Of a stretch of 64,000 bases of DNA, positions 40,399-48,382 are shown in pieces (positions within the stretch are counted from its first letter, which is position 1; the number at the start of each line of letters is the position of its first letter). Source of the stretch: Anaerolineales bacterium. GTDB lineage: Bacteria > Chloroflexota > Anaerolineae > Anaerolineales > Villigracilaceae. The DNA lies in contig JACMLM010000034.1 in NCBI GenBank assembly GCA_014379595.1, positions 106,608-170,607 of the forward strand, given 5' to 3'. Position numbers and translations under genes: made by a program. The notes below the pieces were generated by a model. It had not been told where the DNA came from. It searched no databases and saw only the letters and a program-made list of their open reading frames with translations.

Positions 40399-40928
40399 GC
40401 TGAAACTCCTTGCGGGGTGCGGCGGCTAAACCGCCAAATTGAAATTGTCCACAAAAGGCCAAAGCCAGCCAGCGCGGATATTAATACCATCCACATATAC
40501 GGCGGGACAAAGTCTGGCACAATGCGGAATAAAACAGCCATCACCTCTGTTAAGGCCTGCAGGGAGGTAACAACAAATAGAACATAACCAATGATCGTAG
40601 TTAACCACTCAACAGGAGCGGTGACGAATGCATATAAGTAAGGCGCAGCAAACCAGCCGAGCAAACTTCCTCCGCCCAATATCAATACCATCACACCCCA
40701 CAACTTGCGGCGGCGTTCTGCGATCTTTTGTGCTACAAGACGCTGTTGAAAGCGGACAGTAAAGCCTGCTGCAGGCGTTATCACATTTGCGGAACGTAAA
40801 GCCAAACCAGTGGCTGATAATGCTGTGCAATTTGTACACGTCCGCAAGTGCAGATCAAGCTCGCGCTTCTCAGACGATGTTAAATTTTTATCATTCAATA
40901 GCCAATCTTCAAAAGGCTGGTGATTCAT
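40395..40928 (-). CDS. Anti-sigma factor with zinc-binding N-terminus
   Basis: 177 residues from ATG 40928 (AAAGGAG 7 bp upstream). The ZAS-type motif is LDLHLRTCTNCTAL (His27, Cys31, Cys34). Two to three membrane helices follow in the C-terminal half. Such proteins hold an ECF sigma factor at the membrane until a signal releases it. The start lies inside the sigma gene (20-bp overlap) and the stop overlaps the bactofilin-like gene, giving a tightly coupled three-gene operon. Confidence 0.88.
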   Translation of the reverse strand: MNHQPFEDWLLNDKNLTSSEKRELDLHLRTCTNCTALSATGLALRSANVITPAAGFTVRFQQRLVAQKIAERRRKLWGVMVLILGGGSLLGWFAAPYLYAFVTAPVEWLTTIIGYVLFVVTSLQALTEVMAVLFRIVPDFVPPYMWMVLISALAGFGLLWTISIWRFSRRTPQGVSA

Positions 40929-41511
40929 AGGGTCTCCTTTCGGTCTCGGCACGTGTTTCTTCTTCCTGCCATAAACCTGCCAATTCTTTTCGTGCACGAT
41001 GAAGCCGACTCTTCACCGCACTTACTGTAAGTCGTAATGATTCTGCGATCTCTGCTTCAGAATAGTCGTACCAGTAACGCATGATGATCGCGGCGCGGTC
41101 GGTGTCATCTAGGTCTTTTAGCATTGAGTGGATTCGGTCACGAGTCTGCCCTTTGACGGATTCAACTTCGGGGTCGGGAGAATCGGGGTCAGGCAATTCA
41201 TAGGTGTTGCCTTCATCATCTTCTGCGTCCATCGAAAACATGGCGAATTTTCTACGTCGTAATCTATCAATGCAGTAATGGGCTGCAATCGAAAGCAGCC
41301 ATGTCGCGAACGGACGTTTTTGGTCGTACCGATGCATATGTTGGAAGGCGCGTAAAAAAGTTTCCTGCGCGGCATCCTCTGCCAGGTCAGGCTCGCCCAA
41401 CATGCGATAGCACAAGTTGAAAACGGGTGTTTGATAAGTTTCGACGAGATGTGTAAATGCCTCGTCACTGCCTTGTTGAGCCTGAATGACCCAGGCTGTT
41501 TCTTCGTTCAC
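40909..41511 (-). CDS. ECF-type RNA polymerase sigma factor
   Basis: 200 residues from the GTG at 41511, which has AAGGAG 5 bp upstream; a longer frame starting at 41610 lacks a ribosome-binding site. Region 2 is clear in YQTPVFNLCYRMLGEPDLAED and ATWLLSIAAHYCIDRLRRRK; region 4 is ALDDTDR-like followed by RYWYDYSEAEIAESL and TVSAVKSRLHRARKEL. It directs transcription of a small regulon, probably including its own operon, when the anti-sigma factor lets go. First gene of the unit. Confidence 0.93.
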   Translation of the reverse strand: MNEETAWVIQAQQGSDEAFTHLVETYQTPVFNLCYRMLGEPDLAEDAAQETFLRAFQHMHRYDQKRPFATWLLSIAAHYCIDRLRRRKFAMFSMDAEDDEGNTYELPDPDSPDPEVESVKGQTRDRIHSMLKDLDDTDRAAIIMRYWYDYSEAEIAESLRLTVSAVKSRLHRARKELAGLWQEEETRAETERRPYESPAF

Positions 41512-41630
41512 GCGTGCTCCTTGATGAGACTTTCTACCTATCTTACGCAGGAAATTGGGAAAAGTTGCACTATTTTGAGAGGCGCTTCCTTCTTGACCTG
41601 AAACCTGCACCTACATCCCAAGCCTTTTCT

Positions 41631-41695
41631 GTAGGTCACGTTTGTAACGTGACACCTGGCTTTGTGGAATAAGTCACGCTTCAAGCGTGACCTAC
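41631..41695. repeat. Left REP pair (BIME-like) of the RAYT
   Basis: GTAG plus palindrome GTCACGTTTGTAACGTGAC (41635-41653), 19-bp spacer, then the inverted unit GTCACGCTTCAAGCGTGAC plus CTAC (41673-41695). Confidence 0.88.
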
Positions 41696-41722
41696 GATGT
41701 ATTGTTCATTTATAATCCAAAC

Positions 41723-42235
41723 ATGAATTTTCGGCGATATTACATTCCCGGCTCGGCAGTTTTCATTACACAGGTCGTTGAGTCCCGCCTACCGATTTTT
41801 CAGGATAAAAAACTGAATGAATTATTGCGGGAAACCTTGCGAAATGTAAAAGAAATACATCCCTTCACAATGCTGGGATATGTTTTTCTATATGAACACT
41901 TTCATGTGATGATTCAACCAACTGGCGAAAGCAATTTCAGCGACATCATGCACTCGCTTAAACCCAACTTTACTAAAGAATATAAGAAGCTTGTGGGGCT
42001 TAGCTCATCTCAATCAATGAAGTTTTGGCAGAAGCGATTTTGGGATCATGTGATTCGAGATGACAGGGATTTTGAAAACCATCTGCATTACATGCACTAT
42101 AACCCTGTCAAACATGGATATGTAACCGATCCGCGAGATTGGGTTGATAGTAGTTATATTGAATGGGAAAAACTAGGCTTGTATCCACCACCATTTAAAT
42201 GGGATGAGCCAAAAGATGTGGATTGGGGCGAGTGA
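41723..42235 (+). CDS. REP-associated tyrosine transposase (RAYT, IS200-like Y1 family)
   Basis: 170 residues from ATG 41723, where the protein begins MNFRRYYIPGSAVFITQVV as RAYTs do; an in-frame start at 41687 lies within the REP pair. The metal-binding HUH-type motif is YEHFHVMIQP (His59, His61) and the catalytic tyrosine region is HLHYMHYNPVKHGY (Tyr123; Tyr126 nearby). RAYTs nick and move REP hairpins as single-stranded DNA. REP pairs of the matching type lie directly on both sides, and a solo copy is at 4314-4336. It is inserted between the sigma-factor and aldehyde dehydrogenase genes. Confidence 0.93.
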   Translation: MNFRRYYIPGSAVFITQVVESRLPIFQDKKLNELLRETLRNVKEIHPFTMLGYVFLYEHFHVMIQPTGESNFSDIMHSLKPNFTKEYKKLVGLSSSQSMKFWQKRFWDHVIRDDRDFENHLHYMHYNPVKHGYVTDPRDWVDSSYIEWEKLGLYPPPFKWDEPKDVDWGE

Positions 42236-42238
42236 AAT

Positions 42239-42302
42239 GTAGTCACGTTTTCAACGTGACGCTTTGCTTGGTGAGATGTGTCACGCTGAAAGCGTGACCT
42301 AC
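42239..42302. repeat. Right REP pair (BIME-like) of the RAYT
   Basis: GTCACGTTTTCAACGTGAC (42242-42260) and inverted GTCACGCTGAAAGCGTGAC plus CTAC (42280-42302). The aldehyde dehydrogenase stop codon (TAG, 42301-42299) is the reverse complement of this CTA. Confidence 0.88.
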
Positions 42303-43765
42303 GAACGCCCATACGGATACCAATAACTCTTATCTTCCATATTGAAATCCCAGTGGACATGTTTTGTCTCGCGGAATTCATCGAGACCTTCCTCGCCGAG
42401 TTCACGCGCACCGCCTGAATACTTCATCCCGCCAAATGGACCAGCGTAATTATCGGTCAATGGGTCGTTGATCCAGATCGTGCCTGCTTTCACGTCATCA
42501 AAGAATTGCTTGATCTTTTTCGGGTCATTTGAAATTAACACTGCACCCAACCCAAACTGACAATCATTAGTTAACTTAATCGCTTCATCGAAAGATGTAT
42601 ATTCCATGATCGGTACAGCGGGGCCAAATGTCTCCTCGCGCATGATGACCATGGTGTGGTTAACGCCGGTGAGCACGGTTGGCTCATGGAAGAAGCCTTT
42701 GGTTAAATGTTTGGGGCGTCCGCCGCCTGTAAGAATTTTTGCTCCATGAGCTTTCGCATCTTCAATATGTTTTTCAAACTTAACACGATAGGTTTCACCG
42801 ATCATCGGCCCCATATCAGTTGTAGATTCGATTCCTGCTCCAAGACGTAGTGATCTCACATGTTCCACAATTGCTTCTGTAAATTTTGCTGCGCCTTTCT
42901 TTGGCAAATACACGCGCTCTGTGGATGTGCAAACTTGCCCCGCGTTAATAAGTGCAGCATATGCTACTGCCTTCGCTGCGATTTCAGGGTCAGCATCCTC
43001 TGCAACCACGGTTGCATCCTTGCCGCCTAATTCGAGATGAAGTTTCTTCATCATCGGTGCGCCAATGGATGCAATTTTCTGCCCGGTAGCTAAACTTCCA
43101 GTAAACGCAATGACTGGTACATCAGGGTGCTTAACAAGCGCTTCGCCTGTTTCAAGTCCATAACCTGTGACTACATTAATTACACCTGCAGGTAAGTGGT
43201 TAAAACAATGTTCAGCAAGATATAACGCAGTCAACGGAGTCATCTCCGATGGCTTAATGACCAGTGTATTCCCAGCTGCAAGTGCAGGTGCAACTTTCCA
43301 AGCCAGTAATAACAAAGGATAATTCCAAGGCACGATGCAACCCACCACGCCATAAGGTTCTTTGATAATAAAATTAAATTGTGATGCTTCGCCTGAAGTT
43401 AAGACACTGCCGCGATGATGACGCCCTAATTCGGCATAATAACGAAAAGTATTGATCACCCACTCAACTTCCTCTTCATTTTCAGTCAGAGGCTTGCCTT
43501 CTTCTAATGTAAGGAGATGTACGATCTCTTCCTTATGTTCTTGAACTTTGCCTGCAACTTCATGCAAAAGGGAGGCGCGTTCATTTGACCCCATCTTGCG
43601 CCACGGGTCAAAAGCAGACTTGGCTGCCTGTACTGCATCTTCTATATCTTCTGGTGTACCGCGAGGAACAGAGTCAATGATCTCTTCAGTGGCAGGGTTT
43701 TGTACTGTTATTTCTTCTTTCGCATTGCCGTTGGTAAATTTCCCGTTGATGTACATGAGTTTCAT
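42299..43765 (-). CDS. NAD(P)-dependent aldehyde dehydrogenase
   Basis: 488 residues from ATG 43765 (TAGGAG 7 bp upstream); a longer frame from 43813 has no ribosome-binding site. The catalytic Cys is in NAGQVCTSTERVYL near residue 279, the general-base Glu in LHLELGGKDATVV, and the cofactor loop is FTGSLATGQKIA. It resembles the betaine-aldehyde/succinate-semialdehyde group. Converts an aldehyde to its acid with NAD(P)+. The stop codon is provided by the adjacent REP element, so the original C-terminus may have been altered. Confidence 0.92.
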   Translation of the reverse strand: MKLMYINGKFTNGNAKEEITVQNPATEEIIDSVPRGTPEDIEDAVQAAKSAFDPWRKMGSNERASLLHEVAGKVQEHKEEIVHLLTLEEGKPLTENEEEVEWVINTFRYYAELGRHHRGSVLTSGEASQFNFIIKEPYGVVGCIVPWNYPLLLLAWKVAPALAAGNTLVIKPSEMTPLTALYLAEHCFNHLPAGVINVVTGYGLETGEALVKHPDVPVIAFTGSLATGQKIASIGAPMMKKLHLELGGKDATVVAEDADPEIAAKAVAYAALINAGQVCTSTERVYLPKKGAAKFTEAIVEHVRSLRLGAGIESTTDMGPMIGETYRVKFEKHIEDAKAHGAKILTGGGRPKHLTKGFFHEPTVLTGVNHTMVIMREETFGPAVPIMEYTSFDEAIKLTNDCQFGLGAVLISNDPKKIKQFFDDVKAGTIWINDPLTDNYAGPFGGMKYSGGARELGEEGLDEFRETKHVHWDFNMEDKSYWYPYGRS

Positions 43766-43799
43766 GCTGTAACTCCTAAAAGCAGAGGAATATATTGCT

Positions 43800-44075
43800 T
43801 TATACCCTAACACCTATTTTAGCAAAATCAAATGCCTTAGTTATATTATCAATTATAGAGTTGATTTTATTATCATCAATTTCTTCCTCATCAAATGGAG
43901 GATTCCATTTATGAATTGATCTCTTATTTATCACAATTGAGTTACCCGCCATTGCTTCAGAATCGATATGAAGGGTCTTAATTCCTTCAGTATATAAAAG
44001 ACCCACACGACCTAATACTTCTACTGAAAATCCTTCATCACTCTCAATTACATTAACTCGGGATTTTGTAAACAT
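43800..44075 (-). CDS. Imm74-like immunity protein
   Basis: 91 residues. The C-terminal half, INKRSIHKWNPPFDEEEIDDN with an Ile-rich helix after it, fits the Imm74 family of immunity proteins that protect against polymorphic toxins. No toxin gene is next to it: upstream is a membrane/zinc-ribbon protein, downstream the aldehyde dehydrogenase. It could be an orphan immunity gene kept against toxins of neighbours, or have taken another role. Identification is from memory of the motif, so moderate. Confidence 0.55.
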   Translation of the reverse strand: MFTKSRVNVIESDEGFSVEVLGRVGLLYTEGIKTLHIDSEAMAGNSIVINKRSIHKWNPPFDEEEIDDNKINSIIDNITKAFDFAKIGVRV

Positions 44076-44084
44076 TTTCTTTAC

Positions 44085-44873
44085 TTATTCCTTTGGCATC
44101 TGCGACTCTTCTATCAAATCTTTTGGCGTGGCTGCGCCGCAGCTTGGACAAATAAATTTATATTCCACAGGAATATATGACCTTGTACAAAATGGACAGG
44201 TGATTGGCATCGGTTCTTTTGGGACTTCTTTAATAACGTCACGTGTCACTTCACGAGTCTCAACACGTGTTCGGCCTCCCGAGCCAATGAAAATATTTCC
44301 TCCGCCAAATGATCCACCGCTGTTGGAGGAACTATTTCCTGATGAAGAATTGGAAGAAGATTTATTGCCAAGCGCACTGCCTGCAGCGCCGATCAACCCG
44401 CCACCCAGACTGCTATTCTTTGCTGAAGGCTTTGATGAAGATGATGATCTGGATGAGGATCTGCTTTTAGATGATGAAGAATTATTTGATCCGCCCTTCA
44501 TATTTCCAAGTGCTAAAGCCAGAACGGCCACGATCACCACAGATGCCAGAGTAAAGAATACGATGATCGCTGTCAAACGTAAGGCACGAGGAATGTTATA
44601 TAACTCGTAACCATAGCTGAATAGAAACACACCGCCTACGTAAAACGGAGCAAGAATAATGATAAGGGTGAGTCCTAAATTTTGTGCAAGATTCTCTTCG
44701 AACCAGGTTTGATATCCAATGAAGATGATCAACGCCAAAGTTGCCAGTGCGACCAATCCGCCTGGGATTAAGATGTGCAGCGGCTTGCCCGGCTTTCCAT
44801 CATCATGGTCATATTCAATTACTTCATTAGTTTTCGCCCCTACTTGGCGTGCTTTATATTCTGATTGAGTCAT
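44085..44873 (-). CDS. Membrane protein with Ser-rich linker and C-terminal zinc ribbon
   Basis: 262 residues. Three hydrophobic helices at about 32-52, 66-86 and 98-120. Residues about 126-195 are low-complexity Ser/Gly/Asn (for example SSSSKSRSSSRSSSSSKPS). The C-terminus has a zinc ribbon with CPFCTRSYIP and FICPSCGAATP. No family recognised. The zinc ribbon should be cytosolic or periplasmic depending on the odd number of helices. AAGGAG lies before the ATG. It starts the short unit with the Imm74-like gene 9 bp downstream. Confidence 0.65.
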   Translation of the reverse strand: MTQSEYKARQVGAKTNEVIEYDHDDGKPGKPLHILIPGGLVALATLALIIFIGYQTWFEENLAQNLGLTLIIILAPFYVGGVFLFSYGYELYNIPRALRLTAIIVFFTLASVVIVAVLALALGNMKGGSNNSSSSKSRSSSRSSSSSKPSAKNSSLGGGLIGAAGSALGNKSSSNSSSGNSSSNSGGSFGGGNIFIGSGGRTRVETREVTRDVIKEVPKEPMPITCPFCTRSYIPVEYKFICPSCGAATPKDLIEESQMPKE

Positions 44874-44897
44874 AAGATTCTCCTTGCTTCTTCGTTA

Positions 44898-44950
44898 GTC
44901 AGCAGTTGAACTGCTGACTGTTCAACCCGCAGTTCAACTGCGGATTGAAC
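44898..44950. repeat. Repeat family D, two tandem hairpins
   Basis: GTCAGCAGTT-G-AACTGCTGAC (44898-44918) and a second hairpin (44920-44950) with arms based on GTTCAA and CCGCAGTT. Core shared with 27985-28015. Confidence 0.7.
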
Positions 44951-44955
44951 GAATA

Positions 44956-46320
44956 CTAATCGTTCAAATCTCTCGCAAGGGATTCCATTTGTGCGAGGAT
45001 TGCGGCCACTTGTCCGCTGGGGACGTTAACTCGATATAGGTGAGTGAAACCATCACCAAGCATCACTTTAACTGTACGCCAGGAAGCGGCTTGAGGTTGC
45101 AACTCTCCCAGCGGAAGCAGTTCGATTGCCTGTGCCCATTGCGGATGAGTCTGCTTATAGTCGCCGAGCAGGTCAACGGTCGAAGTGTGAATCGGAAAGA
45201 GGTGAGTCGTCTCCACCCAACGTGCATCCTGTTTATTATCCAATAGCCAACGGACAAATAACCATGATGCGAGTTGCTCTTCATCTGTTGATTCTAAAAT
45301 CACATAAGATGATCCGTAGACAACGATCGTCTCACCGGGAAAAGGAATCACTTTCCATTGATCGTTATTGTTTGAACTGGCAAATGCACGCGCAACATCA
45401 GGCAGGTCTTCAAGGCTGGCGGTGATGAATAAGGCTTGGCGATTTGCAAATGCATTAGATGGAAGAGTAGTGGTGGCTTGCCATGCGCAGCTGGTTTCAG
45501 AGAGTTCGCGCAGAAATTTGAAGGCATCAATATTATTTGGTGTGAGGAAGCGATATCCATCGCCTTCCACAATACCGCCTTGAAACGCAAGTAACCATGC
45601 ATAAGCCGTCATCGGTTCAGTATCCACGATCCAGCCGCCTGCAAAATCATTTTCTGCTGATGCATCTTTCAGCATGGATTGATGTGCGCCGCAAGCTTGC
45701 TGCTTGAAATCGTCAGATGTGCCAGGCGAAGATGCAAACCCAAGTTCGCCTGCCCAAGTTTCATTCCACAATAAAAATTGTGCGGTGCGTTGTGCGGGAA
45801 TTCCCACACGTGCTTCGCTCGTTATATCCTGACTCCAAAATGCAAATGGAATATCGCTCGAGTCAATTCCATATTTAGGGTCGTCCACGTATGGTGTCAG
45901 ATCCGTTAACACGCCGTCTGCATTCCAGCCTAATGCATGTTCAGGTAATGCGATCGCGATGTCAGGTTTTTCCAATGTTGGCAGGGAAGCCGTTACAGAT
46001 TCATATAAATTTGTAAAATTAACCTGGCTTTGCGCCGTCACAATGATTCCCCATTCATTTTGTGAATTGAATTCTTTGACCAATGAATCAAATAGACTCG
46101 ACTCGACGCCATACCACGGAGTCCAGACTTTGATCTCCAGCCCGTTCAACGCTTCTTCATTGACACCAAGCCTGCTCGTTGCGTCGAGGGTCATTTCCGG
46201 TGCTGGTGTTTCAGAGCTGCTTTGTGTGCTGTTTACTTCTGCGGTAGATGTGACACCCTCTGCACTACAGGAAGTTAAAATAATAGATACAAGAAATAGT
46301 AGAGAGATTAGTTTTTTCAT
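44956..46320 (-). CDS. Extracellular solute-binding lipoprotein (family 1)
   Basis: 454 residues. Lipoprotein signal MKKLISLLFLVSIILTSC with lipidated Cys18, then a Ser/Thr/Glu linker and a periplasmic-binding fold: LEIKVWTPWYGVES, FDSLVKEFNSQN, and LAFQGGIVEGDGYRF are typical of sugar-binding family 1 proteins. The usual two permeases are missing from the neighbourhood, so it is either an orphan receptor or works with permeases elsewhere. Its start overlaps the end of the protease gene by 4 bp, indicating co-transcription. Confidence 0.85.
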   Translation of the reverse strand: MKKLISLLFLVSIILTSCSAEGVTSTAEVNSTQSSSETPAPEMTLDATSRLGVNEEALNGLEIKVWTPWYGVESSLFDSLVKEFNSQNEWGIIVTAQSQVNFTNLYESVTASLPTLEKPDIAIALPEHALGWNADGVLTDLTPYVDDPKYGIDSSDIPFAFWSQDITSEARVGIPAQRTAQFLLWNETWAGELGFASSPGTSDDFKQQACGAHQSMLKDASAENDFAGGWIVDTEPMTAYAWLLAFQGGIVEGDGYRFLTPNNIDAFKFLRELSETSCAWQATTTLPSNAFANRQALFITASLEDLPDVARAFASSNNNDQWKVIPFPGETIVVYGSSYVILESTDEEQLASWLFVRWLLDNKQDARWVETTHLFPIHTSTVDLLGDYKQTHPQWAQAIELLPLGELQPQAASWRTVKVMLGDGFTHLYRVNVPSGQVAAILAQMESLARDLND

Positions 46321-47495
46321 TGAGCCAATGTCATGAATGGAACTGGCATGAACACCAAAAAGAAGATGATGATCATGGTTATAGCAACCAAGCGACGCGG
46401 GGGATCAAGCGTAGTGATCTGGTCCAACGGTTCCGCATGGACTCGCCCCAGCCAGAATAACAATGCGGCCCATAACCACCATCCGCTCCAAAAAATGCCG
46501 AGTACTAATAAGATGCCGATAATAAAAGGAAATGCTTTTCTTGCTTTGTCACCAAACAAGCCATAGATCACATGTCCGCCATCTAATGTTCCAGCGGGAA
46601 TGAGGTTCAGTGCCGTGACCAAAATCCCTGCCCAACCTGCAAATGCCACGGGATGAATGAATACATCTGTACCGCCAAATGGGACAGGTCCGCCTGTGAA
46701 GAAATATCGTACCCAATAAAAGAATCCTTGCGGTTCCACTGGAGCAGGGAGCAGTTGGCCGAATATCACATATTTTGCGAACAAATAAAGCAGAGAATTG
46801 CCTTCGATAAATCCGTTCTGCGCAGGCTCGATAACGCCAGTTGTTGAAAGTGATAATCCCAAAAATAAAACAGGAATTGCCACAACAAGTCCCGCAATCG
46901 GACCAGCGACACCAATATCAAAAAGTACACGTTTGTTTTTTGGAGTGGCTCGCATAATGATCGCTGCTCCCATTGTGCCCAACGCACTAAATGGAAACGG
47001 AATGAAATATGGCAGAGTAGCAGGAGTCTTGTGATAACGACTCATGAAATAATGACCTAACTCATGTGCCAGCAAAATGCCCAACAGACTCAGAGCGAAA
47101 GGCCAGCCAGTGAAAATACTTTTTGCCAGCATCAGCATCTGTCCAGCAGTGTCAGAAGGCATCGGGCCTTCAGGCTGTGCACCTGCGAGCATTACACTTA
47201 AAACAGTCAATACAAAAAGAATAATATTTGTGGAGATATTATCTTTTTTCGGATCGGGTTGTTTCGGCGCAAGATAAATGACTTGTTTACCATCTTCCAT
47301 GCGGAAGATCGGCATAGCATTATGTGGGTTGAGCAATTCAGCCAATTGGTCGTATGCTTCTGCAGACTCTTCATTGAGCAACTGTCCGCGATAGCGAAGA
47401 AAGAATCCCTTACGCGGGTCTTCACTGGTCACATCTTCAATACGAAAAACACGAGCGACAAGATTTGTAAAAACATCAGTTTCGGGTAAAGACAT
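46317..47495 (-). CDS. Site-2-protease-like M50 peptidase
   Basis: 392 residues. A cytosolic N-terminal domain of ~85 residues precedes the membrane part. Zinc site LLAHELGHYFMSR (His144, Glu145, His148) and the third ligand region NLIPAGTLDGGHVIYGL. About seven helices. This resembles the plant EGY/cyanobacterial S2P type more than the CBS-fused one at 22710. AAGGAG precedes the ATG. It overlaps the downstream solute-binding lipoprotein gene; the coupling is unusual and suggests a functional link. Confidence 0.9.
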   Translation of the reverse strand: MSLPETDVFTNLVARVFRIEDVTSEDPRKGFFLRYRGQLLNEESAEAYDQLAELLNPHNAMPIFRMEDGKQVIYLAPKQPDPKKDNISTNIILFVLTVLSVMLAGAQPEGPMPSDTAGQMLMLAKSIFTGWPFALSLLGILLAHELGHYFMSRYHKTPATLPYFIPFPFSALGTMGAAIIMRATPKNKRVLFDIGVAGPIAGLVVAIPVLFLGLSLSTTGVIEPAQNGFIEGNSLLYLFAKYVIFGQLLPAPVEPQGFFYWVRYFFTGGPVPFGGTDVFIHPVAFAGWAGILVTALNLIPAGTLDGGHVIYGLFGDKARKAFPFIIGILLVLGIFWSGWWLWAALLFWLGRVHAEPLDQITTLDPPRRLVAITMIIIFFLVFMPVPFMTLAQ

Positions 47496-47509
47496 AGTTC
47501 TCCTTAAAA

Positions 47510-47574
47510 ATAGACTTCAGAAGTCTATCTTACGACCTTAATGCCGTGCAATTCTGAAAAGACTTCCGAAGTCT
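47510..47574. repeat. Repeat family E, two palindromes next to tRNA-Sec
   Basis: ATAGACTTC-A-GAAGTCTAT (47510-47528) and AGACTTC-C-GAAGTCT (47560-47574). The same 15-bp unit occurs twice within 65 bp. Confidence 0.65.
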
Positions 47575-47582
47575 GTAACAAG

Positions 47583-47676
47583 CGGGAGTGGATGGGAGTC
47601 GAACCCACCGCGACTCGCAACGCGACCCGCCACAGGTGTTGAAGACCAGGAAGCCCACCGGGACCTAACCACTCCC
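47583..47676 (-). tRNA. selC: tRNA-Sec (anticodon TCA)
   Basis: 94 nt. The 8-bp acceptor stem GGGAGTGG / CCACTCCC is followed by discriminator G; CCA is not encoded. The anticodon loop is CTTCAAC with TCA at 47642-47640. A long variable arm (GC-rich, with CGACTCGC/GCGTTGCGAG-like pairing) and the T arm GTGGG-TTCGACT-CCCAT complete the selenocysteine tRNA pattern. It implies that selenoproteins are made and that selA, selB and selD lie elsewhere. Confidence 0.93.
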
Positions 47677-47722
47677 GTTTGCAAGGATAACCGAGAGAAG
47701 ATAGATTCGCAAGTGAAGCAAT

Positions 47723-48079
47723 TTATATTTGATAATTATCGAAAAATTCGGGTGCAGGGAAAGATTCAGGCGCAATAATGAAGAGGGAAATAACCGCGAT
47801 CAGCATACACAACATACATACAAAAACGAATCCCCCGATTATGATGCCAGTCCACGCCATGGGACGGCCTGATTCATTACGCTTGCGGATTTGGTTTAAT
47901 GCCACTATCCCAAATAGTAGAGAAAGAAACCCAAGCAAAGCACTAAGAGGAAAGCAAATAAACCCTGTGAATGGAAAAGGAATCCAACTTATGCAAAAAG
48001 TCAGAATAGTTAAAATTCCAAGTATCAGGCTGGTAATGGCTTGCTTATTGGTTGGGGAGTAGATAATTTCTTCGTTCAT
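47723..48079 (-). CDS. DUF4190 small membrane protein
   Basis: 118 residues. Two hydrophobic segments (about 15-62 and 75-102) are joined by IVALNQIRKRNESGRPMAWTGIIIGG, the DUF4190 signature. Function unknown; similar proteins often occur as small accessory membrane proteins. The gene lies alone between the two tRNA genes. No strong ribosome-binding site. Confidence 0.75.
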   Translation of the reverse strand: MNEEIIYSPTNKQAITSLILGILTILTFCISWIPFPFTGFICFPLSALLGFLSLLFGIVALNQIRKRNESGRPMAWTGIIIGGFVFVCMLCMLIAVISLFIIAPESFPAPEFFDNYQI

Positions 48080-48122
48080 ATTTATTAGTTGCTCTCATAA
48101 GAGCAGTATATTACCTTAAAAT

Positions 48123-48148
48123 AAAACCGTCCCATCAAGGACGGTTTT
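48123..48148 (-). terminator. Terminator of tRNA-Pro
   Basis: AAAACCGTCC, 6-nt loop, GGACGGTTTT; on the minus strand followed by ATTTTAA. Confidence 0.85.
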
Positions 48149-48158
48149 GAAACATCTG

Positions 48159-48233
48159 TCGGGGCGATAGGATTCGAACCTACGACCTCTTGCACCCCAT
48201 GCAAGCGCGCTAGCCGGACTGCGCCACGCCCCG
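48159..48233 (-). tRNA. tRNA-Pro (anticodon GGG)
   Basis: 75 nt. Acceptor CGGGGCG / CGCCCCG with discriminator A; CCA not encoded. Starts CGGGGCGTGGCGCAG, typical of proline tRNAs. Anticodon stem CTTGC / GCAAG with loop ATGGGGT gives GGG (48198-48196). T arm GTAGG-TTCGAAT-CCTAT. Confidence 0.96.
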
Positions 48234-48382
48234 ATTGAGCGAAGCGGATTATAGCCTTGTTTCATTTTTCTGGCAAATCGAGATTTTCATTGAGTACCTT
48301 TGGCATAGGTGTTTTATTACAAATCTGTTTCTCACGATGCTTCATCTATATTATGCTAAAATAGCTGTATTGGAGTTTCCCC

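Noticed and set aside
41596..41610. Sigma factor start at 41610
   Set aside because: The extra 33 residues are not sigma-like and lack a ribosome-binding site; GTG 41511 has AAGGAG upstream.
44128..44610. 160-residue plus-strand reading frame
   Set aside because: It is the mirror of the Ser-rich low-complexity linker of the minus-strand membrane protein; Glu/Asp runs arise from the same repeats.
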